This document shows positions 24,916-28,550 of a stretch of DNA of 28,550 nt, piece after piece (the stretch's first letter is position 1; the number at the start of each line of letters is the position of its first letter). The translations under genes and the position numbers were made by a program. Below the pieces are notes generated by a model. The model did not search any database and was not told the DNA's origin. It saw nothing but the letters and a program-made list of their open reading frames with translations. The stretch lies in the NCBI GenBank assembly GCA_964523295.1, contig CAZGAH010000054.1:1-28550 (forward strand). Reading direction: 5' to 3'. This DNA comes from CAZGAH01 sp964523295. GTDB lineage: Bacteria; Desulfobacterota; Desulfovibrionia; Desulfovibrionales; Desulfovibrionaceae.

Positions 24916-24945
24916 GATGCCCTGTGCCGGCAACCGTGCCGTCCG

Positions 24946-25224
24946 TCAATTCCGTTCGTTCTTCTCGACTTTTTTCAGCTTGCCGTCAGCATCGAAAATC
25001 AGGGCCAGGGTGTTTTTCCATTTGCGACCGCCCGTATCGTACCAGACGTACATGACGCTGTCGTCGGAAAGGGCCTGAGTGCCCGTCACCGGGCCATAAT
25101 CCCGCTCGGCGTCCTGGATGGTATAGACGCCCACCCGCTCCTGCCAGTCTACAGCGGCCTTGCCGCCGCAACCGAAGAGAAGCAATCCCGCCAGTAGACA
25201 GACCCGGACGATAGCGTGTTGCAT
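24946..25224 (-). CDS. Small lipoprotein
   Basis: A 92-residue protein with a short signal and lipobox LFGC (Cys19), followed by Gly-Gly, typical of a bacterial lipoprotein acylated at Cys. The mature 74 residues (YTIQDAERDYGPVTG, VMYVWYDTGG, LALIFDADGKLKKVE) have the strand order of small BamE/SmpA-like lipoproteins. That resemblance is weak, and I would not assign the BAM complex. GGGAG lies six bases before ATG 25224. A candidate promoter is 50 bases upstream, so it is probably a single-gene unit or the head of the MshEN cluster, whose start is 150 bases downstream. The product is expected in the periplasm, anchored to the inner or outer membrane. Confidence 0.82.
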   Translation of the reverse strand: MQHAIVRVCLLAGLLLFGCGGKAAVDWQERVGVYTIQDAERDYGPVTGTQALSDDSVMYVWYDTGGRKWKNTLALIFDADGKLKKVEKNERN

Positions 25225-25275
25225 ACGCTGCTCCCTGCCTTGTTGAGGTCCAGAGACGATCCCTTTGCAAGCGAG

Positions 25276-25304
25276 ACTCTACCCCATCACGGGCACGTTC
25301 TCAA
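25276..25304 (-). promoter_or_regulatory. Sigma70 promoter of the lipoprotein gene
   Basis: On the minus strand, TTGAGA (25304-25299), a 17-base spacer and TAGAGT (25281-25276): five and four of six consensus bases. The predicted leader is about 45 bases. Confidence 0.5.
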
Positions 25305-25463
25305 GGCATTCGTTGCCGCTTTCTGCGCTTCGATCCACTCTGCCCAACCGCGGAGGATGCAGACAGCACGGAGTCTGGTGTTTTTTTCACACGGCAATTC
25401 TCGCTCAAATACAACACTCTGAAATCAATCATTTTTTTTGCAAAAATTCATCTAGAATAAATC

Positions 25464-25493
25464 TTGATCAATGCCGCTTCCCTGGGGTATGGT
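25464..25493 (+). promoter_or_regulatory. Possible promoter of the 140-residue protein gene
   Basis: TTGATC at 25464-25469, an 18-base spacer and TATGGT at 25488-25493, just after an AT-rich stretch (25,420-25,465). An alternative -10, TAGAAT at 25453-25458, lacks a good -35. Confidence 0.4.
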
Positions 25494-25566
25494 CTCGCAG
25501 TTTTCGTTGGTCGAGGATTGCCTGCCGAAGAGGAATCGCAACTGATCGGATTACGAGGGGGACGGT

Positions 25567-25989
25567 ATGCCACAGGTAGCCGCCAGAATTACACCCGCCC
25601 ATGAGCAATGGCTCAAAGATTTTTTCAAGACCAAAAGCGCCGGTGCGGAATTCATCCTGCCCTGGGCCGTGGATACCTTTTTTCGCGCTCTCAACGGTAT
25701 CAAGAGCCTTTTTTCTACGCCGGAACTGATGACGATCGTCGAGGCGCACAAGGATATCCGGCTGCTGCCGGACCAGTCCCGGTTGGCGTATCTGCAACTC
25801 AGGATTCAGGATGCCTGCGATCTGGACATGCTCCATACGCGTTTCAACGTCAGTAAAAGTACTTTGGAAGCCAAAATCAAGAAGCTCGACGATACGCAGG
25901 CCGCAGCGCTGACGGTGTGGGCCACGGCGTACTGGGTGAGCAAGGAAAATAACGTCACCTCGCTGGAAGAATACGTCAAGAGGCGCTAA
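25567..25989 (+). CDS. Conserved-type hypothetical protein, 140 residues
   Basis: The product reads VAARITPAHEQWLKDFFKT, then AGAEFILPWAVDTFFRAL and EAHKDIRLLPDQSRLAY. I recognise this as a type of hypothetical protein seen in Desulfovibrio-like genomes, but know no function. The opening strand-helix-helix (xARITPxHxxWL then a helix starting AGAEFIL) resembles a ribbon-helix-helix DNA-binding N-terminus, which would make it a small regulator. The rest is helical, with an HTRFNVSKSTLEAKIKKLDD segment that could be a second recognition helix. GAGGGGG lies five bases before the ATG. It is the only plus-strand gene in this part of the window and diverges from the lipoprotein gene. Confidence 0.75.
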   Translation: MPQVAARITPAHEQWLKDFFKTKSAGAEFILPWAVDTFFRALNGIKSLFSTPELMTIVEAHKDIRLLPDQSRLAYLQLRIQDACDLDMLHTRFNVSKSTLEAKIKKLDDTQAAALTVWATAYWVSKENNVTSLEEYVKRR

Positions 25990-26296
25990 GCCCCATACGG
26001 GTGCCTCCCCGGGCCCCCGTCCTGCCCCCCCCCCGGATCGTCTCTTCAACCTGACGTCCCTCGAACTGGCATCTGCACCAGGCCGCTCAGGGCTGACAGC
26101 GCTGCCTGCATCTCAACTGCATTTCCATCGAAACGCTTTGCGTTTTCCAGAACCTGATCGTGCGCCAGGGGCCGATCGCTGCCGGATCACCCGCAGGACT
26201 ATCGCCACGACCTCCGTCAGAAACGCGCAAACGCCAGGGTCCTGAAGGCAACCCTGGCGTTTGCAGGAAGAAAGCGATTCCCGGCAACTGTCGCTG
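25990..26296. other. Convergent intergenic region
   Basis: About 300 bases lie between two converging genes. There is a run of nine C at 26025-26033 and a long inverted repeat at 26227-26264. I see no coding frame with supporting features. Confidence 0.6.
26227..26264 (-). terminator. Perfect 14-bp inverted repeat after the outer-membrane gene
   Basis: GCAAACGCCAGGGT and its exact complement ACCCTGGCGTTTGC flank a ten-base loop, 33 bases after the stop of the minus-strand beta-barrel gene. There is no long T run on either side (the minus strand continues GCGTTTCTG), so it may be a weak or factor-assisted terminator, or an mRNA-stabilising hairpin. Confidence 0.55.
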
Positions 26297-27667
26297 CTAG
26301 AATTCGTAACGCAGATTCATCATGAAACGCGCGTTGTAGGTATCCTCACGGAAAAAGCTGTTCGCGGCCTCGAGGCTGACAATGAAGTTGTGGAGCGGGT
26401 AGAAATCGACTCCGATCACGCCTTCAACCTCGTCCGGATCCACCTGGGTCTCGGCAACGTCGTAGAGATAGGCCAGACCGAGATAGGGCTCCATGAAGCT
26501 GAAGATATAGCCGACGCGTCCGCCTGCCCGGAGTTCGCACGTCTCGAAGGCCGCGGGTTTGCCGCCAAGGACCCAGTCCTTGGCCTTCGGCGTGCTGACC
26601 AGCCAGAGGTTGCTGCTGTTGGTGTAGTGATAGCCAACTTCACGGGCGTACATCAGGCCGAGCGTGCCGCTGAATTTCCAGTTGTTCAGAAGGTGGTAGT
26701 AGGTCAGGTTGGGGCTGAGCATCCAGCGGACGGCGTCGTTATACGCGGTCGCCGTGCTGCCCTTGTTGAGCATGCTCACACTGCCGACCATATCGAAAAT
26801 CAGGTTCTCCATGAGCGCAATGGAGAGATACGGGGCGATGGTCAGGCCGACGTTGCCCGCGTCGCCTTTGGTCCCGTAGAATTTCGTCTTCATATAGGCG
26901 CCTTCTATGCCGAAGCCGACGCCGACGACAATGCGATCAGTGAGAACGTAATCGACGCCGCCCATGACCAGGGCGGTCTGACCGTCGTACTTGCTGGAGC
27001 TGCTGGTATTGCCGATCAGACCGTAGGTGCCGTTGACCCAGAAGCCCAGGCCCAGGCCATCGCGGCTCTGACCTTCGCCGGCGGACATGCCTCTCATGCC
27101 GTCGGTGTTGATTTCGTAGACCTTGCTGGCCGTCGGACGGGAGGCGTCCTCGGTGATCATGGCCACGGCCGCCGTGGTCTGCATCTTGTCGCGCATTTCC
27201 GTCACGGCCTTGGTCTTTTCATGGAAGTCCGGGGCAAGCAACGCGGAAGTCCGCCCCTTGACCATGCTGACCGTGGCCCGGCCCTGGAACTTCATGTCTT
27301 CCTGGGTTGCAGCCCTGGTGCCCGGATCCGTGCCGCCCTTGTACACCATGCCCAGGTAGCTGCCATCGCTGTTGTAGACCTTGTCGCCCTCGTACCGCAG
27401 CGTCTCGACAAACAGCGTCTGGCCGGAGGAATTCTTGGCCTCGAAAGAAATGGCCCGGCCCTCGCAGTCATATCGAATATTGTCGACGTTGTTCACCCCG
27501 TTGTACTTGCTGATGCCAACATCCGGAAAATACGTCCATCCGTTCCATTGAAAAGCGCGATGATTCGAATACACGCTCGAAACAAAGGCGTGGCTTTGCT
27601 GCGTCAGCAGCAACACCACGACCACAAACAAAAACGTCGACACAACCCCCCGTACGGCTTTACCCAT
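26297..27667 (-). CDS. Outer-membrane beta-barrel protein (autotransporter-type barrel)
   Basis: 456 residues from ATG 27667, which has AGGAGG eight bases upstream. The signal peptide (GVVSTFLFVVVVLLLTQQ) ends in SHA/F. An N-terminal region of about 150 residues (NHRAFQWNGWTYFPDVG, SYLGMVYKGGTDPGTR) has no recognised domain. From about residue 190 the sequence alternates polar and hydrophobic residues in short strands (GGVDYVLTDRIVVGVGFGIE, then APYLSIALMENLIFDMVGSV). It ends NLRYEF, with the C-terminal aromatic typical of BAM substrates. The barrel resembles autotransporter domains, but the passenger is short. It sits alone with a good promoter and a downstream hairpin. Porin or adhesin roles are both possible. 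Confidence 0.82.
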   Translation of the reverse strand: MGKAVRGVVSTFLFVVVVLLLTQQSHAFVSSVYSNHRAFQWNGWTYFPDVGISKYNGVNNVDNIRYDCEGRAISFEAKNSSGQTLFVETLRYEGDKVYNSDGSYLGMVYKGGTDPGTRAATQEDMKFQGRATVSMVKGRTSALLAPDFHEKTKAVTEMRDKMQTTAAVAMITEDASRPTASKVYEINTDGMRGMSAGEGQSRDGLGLGFWVNGTYGLIGNTSSSSKYDGQTALVMGGVDYVLTDRIVVGVGFGIEGAYMKTKFYGTKGDAGNVGLTIAPYLSIALMENLIFDMVGSVSMLNKGSTATAYNDAVRWMLSPNLTYYHLLNNWKFSGTLGLMYAREVGYHYTNSSNLWLVSTPKAKDWVLGGKPAAFETCELRAGGRVGYIFSFMEPYLGLAYLYDVAETQVDPDEVEGVIGVDFYPLHNFIVSLEAANSFFREDTYNARFMMNLRYEF

Positions 27668-27800
27668 CACGACTCCCTCCTTGCTGTTGCCCATCTTCCC
27701 TGCCAGCCTCCCGACGTGGTGGCAGCCCGTCAGCATGACGGCCCGCAAACATGATTCCTCAGCCGATGCTCGCCCGATTGCCATTCATTTTTTCCAACAA

Positions 27801-27829
27801 ATGTTATTCTCCTTTGTGCAGCAAGTCAA
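27801..27829 (-). promoter_or_regulatory. Sigma70 promoter of the outer-membrane barrel gene
   Basis: On the minus strand, TTGACT (27829-27824), a 17-base spacer and TAACAT (27806-27801). The expected leader is about 125 bases and contains a CCGTCA-TGC-TGACGG hairpin near 27,735. Confidence 0.6.
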
Positions 27830-27925
27830 CACCCACATCATCTTCCTGAGATTCGGAGTAGATCCAATGATGCAAACCTGGATGCCGGAGGAGATCAGGC
27901 AGAGGGCGGGCGGTGCACGGATGGT

Positions 27926-28289
27926 CTAGCTGGTCAGGTACTGTCTGAAGCGGGACGTCAGAGAAAGAACCCGGACACTTTTGACTGGGAGCGCGCAGGC
28001 ATGCGTGGTATAGAGTTTGCCGCGGCCACGCGTATCGCAGGGGTACTGCCAGTAGGCAGCGCGATAGCGCGTCCCGCGGAAGCGGGCTTTTTCGACGATG
28101 GTCTCGAGGAGCACAGGCCGTTCGTCGTAGCGGGCATGCCAGTCCTCGAGCAGACGACGGGAAGCACGGCCGAGGAGCATGGAGGCCTGGTGCCTGGTGC
28201 TCACCCACGGCAGAATGAGGAAACGGGTGTTATTGACGACGAGGTGGCGGCGGGCCTGGCGCCAGGGTGGCGTCCCGGCACAGCCATTG
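27926..28289 (-). pseudogene. DUF4338 (DruA-like) protein fragment
   Basis: The frame ending at 27926 reads HLVVNNTRFLILPWVSTRHQ, LLGRASRRLLEDWHARYDER, PVLLETIVEKARFRGTRYRA and DTRGRGKLYTTH. This is the conserved core of DUF4338, the family that includes DruA of the Druantia phage-defence system and many transposon-associated proteins. The recognisable part starts near 28,260. The roughly 150-200 residues expected N-terminal to it are missing, and a different transposase fragment is joined there instead. A GTG at 28204 could start a 92-residue product, but it lies inside the conserved core, so I call it a remnant. Related DUF4338 proteins are often encoded by or near insertion sequences. Confidence 0.75.
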
Positions 28290-28550
28290 CTAGGCCAGAC
28301 AACGGATCACCCCGTTAAACAGGGCCACGTGCTTCACCAGGCCAGCCTTCAAGATGTTGTCCACTATCGTCTCGTATGACAACGCCCCCTGATATCAAAG
28401 GGCGTGCAACAGGAAAGAGCGGGGTCGTTGCTCCCCTGCTGGACCTCCCCCGCATTGAATCCAATCAATGTCATAAGGGCCTCGTCTGTCAGCAGCACCT
28501 CCTGCATCGCCAGGGCACTCTGAAGTCCCCCCACGCAGCGCATGATCGTC
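28290..28550 (-). pseudogene. Frameshifted transposase fragment, probably ISNCY-like
   Basis: The minus strand enters from the window edge in frame: GGLQSALAMQEVLLTDEALM, TLIGFNAGEVQQGSND, then PFDIRG. At the G run near 28,388 the frame must shift by one missing base to continue ALSYETIVDNILK, then AGLVKHVALFNGVIRCLA, before a TAG at 28,290. The combined sequence resembles the N-terminal part of a transposase family I remember as ISNCY-type. The catalytic domain is absent, because the DUF4338 fragment begins immediately after. This is dead mobile DNA, and the family name is tentative. Confidence 0.55.

Noticed and set aside
26261..27754. A 497-codon plus-strand frame opposite the outer-membrane barrel
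   Set aside because: The opposite strand has a signal peptide, barrel strands, C-terminal Phe, a ribosome-binding site and a promoter. The plus-strand frame has none.
27804..28208. A 134-codon minus-strand frame
   Set aside because: It overlaps the DUF4338 fragment in another frame, and only the DUF4338 frame shows family motifs.
1..28550. CRISPR arrays, tRNA and rRNA genes, integrase with attachment sites
   Set aside because: I saw no regularly spaced repeats, no tRNA cloverleaf and no rRNA sequence. The only mobile-element signals are the IS66 and the right-edge fragments.

Overview
This is a GC-rich bacterial chromosomal window, scaffolded across three fixed-size N gaps. It fits a Gram-negative member of the Thermodesulfobacteriota, most like the Desulfovibrionales. 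The S20 protein, the radical-SAM/Memo/AMMECR1 set, the chemoreceptor layout and several lineage-type hypothetical proteins suggest this. That placement rests on recognition alone, with no database search. I see no tRNA, rRNA or CRISPR array.

Left part (1-9,260): a probably 5'-truncated peptidoglycan-amidase-like gene on the plus strand, then a long minus-strand run. In transcription order this run holds a PAS-containing chemoreceptor (9259-7187, two N gaps), the lipid II flippase murJ, a two-helix K+ channel with an RCK domain, and four prepilin/pseudopilin genes whose starts and stops overlap or nearly touch (4413-489). One pilin carries a LamG-like lectin-fold domain, and another lacks the Glu5 residue, as tip-located GspK/PilX-type minor pilins do.

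Middle (9,600-15,920): a trmI-type tRNA methyltransferase, about 1.1 kb of gene-poor, lower-GC DNA with an IS66 tnpA remnant, then a two-gene GguAB/ChvE-type sugar ABC transporter. Its second gene fuses the membrane permease to the periplasmic sugar-binding protein through an extra transmembrane helix, so two genes encode a complete importer. rpsT follows with its own promoter and a strong terminator.

Right part (16,130-27,667): mostly minus strand. An AmmeMemoRadiSam set is encoded as an exported Memo-AMMECR1 fusion plus a radical SAM enzyme with a Tat-like signal, followed by a DHH phosphoesterase. Upstream lie a pseudo-receiver/TPR protein, a 519-residue protein of unknown function and a small protein with an MshEN-like (c-di-GMP-binding type) domain, which may form a signalling unit. 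Then come a small lipoprotein, a 140-residue conserved-type hypothetical on the plus strand, and an outer-membrane beta-barrel gene with a good sigma70 promoter.

Right edge (27,900-28,550): decayed mobile-element DNA. A frameshifted transposase fragment abuts a truncated DUF4338 (DruA-like) fragment. The most unusual items are the permease-binding protein fusion, the apparently exported AmmeMemoRadiSam set, the lectin-bearing pilin and the MshEN/pseudo-receiver cluster.
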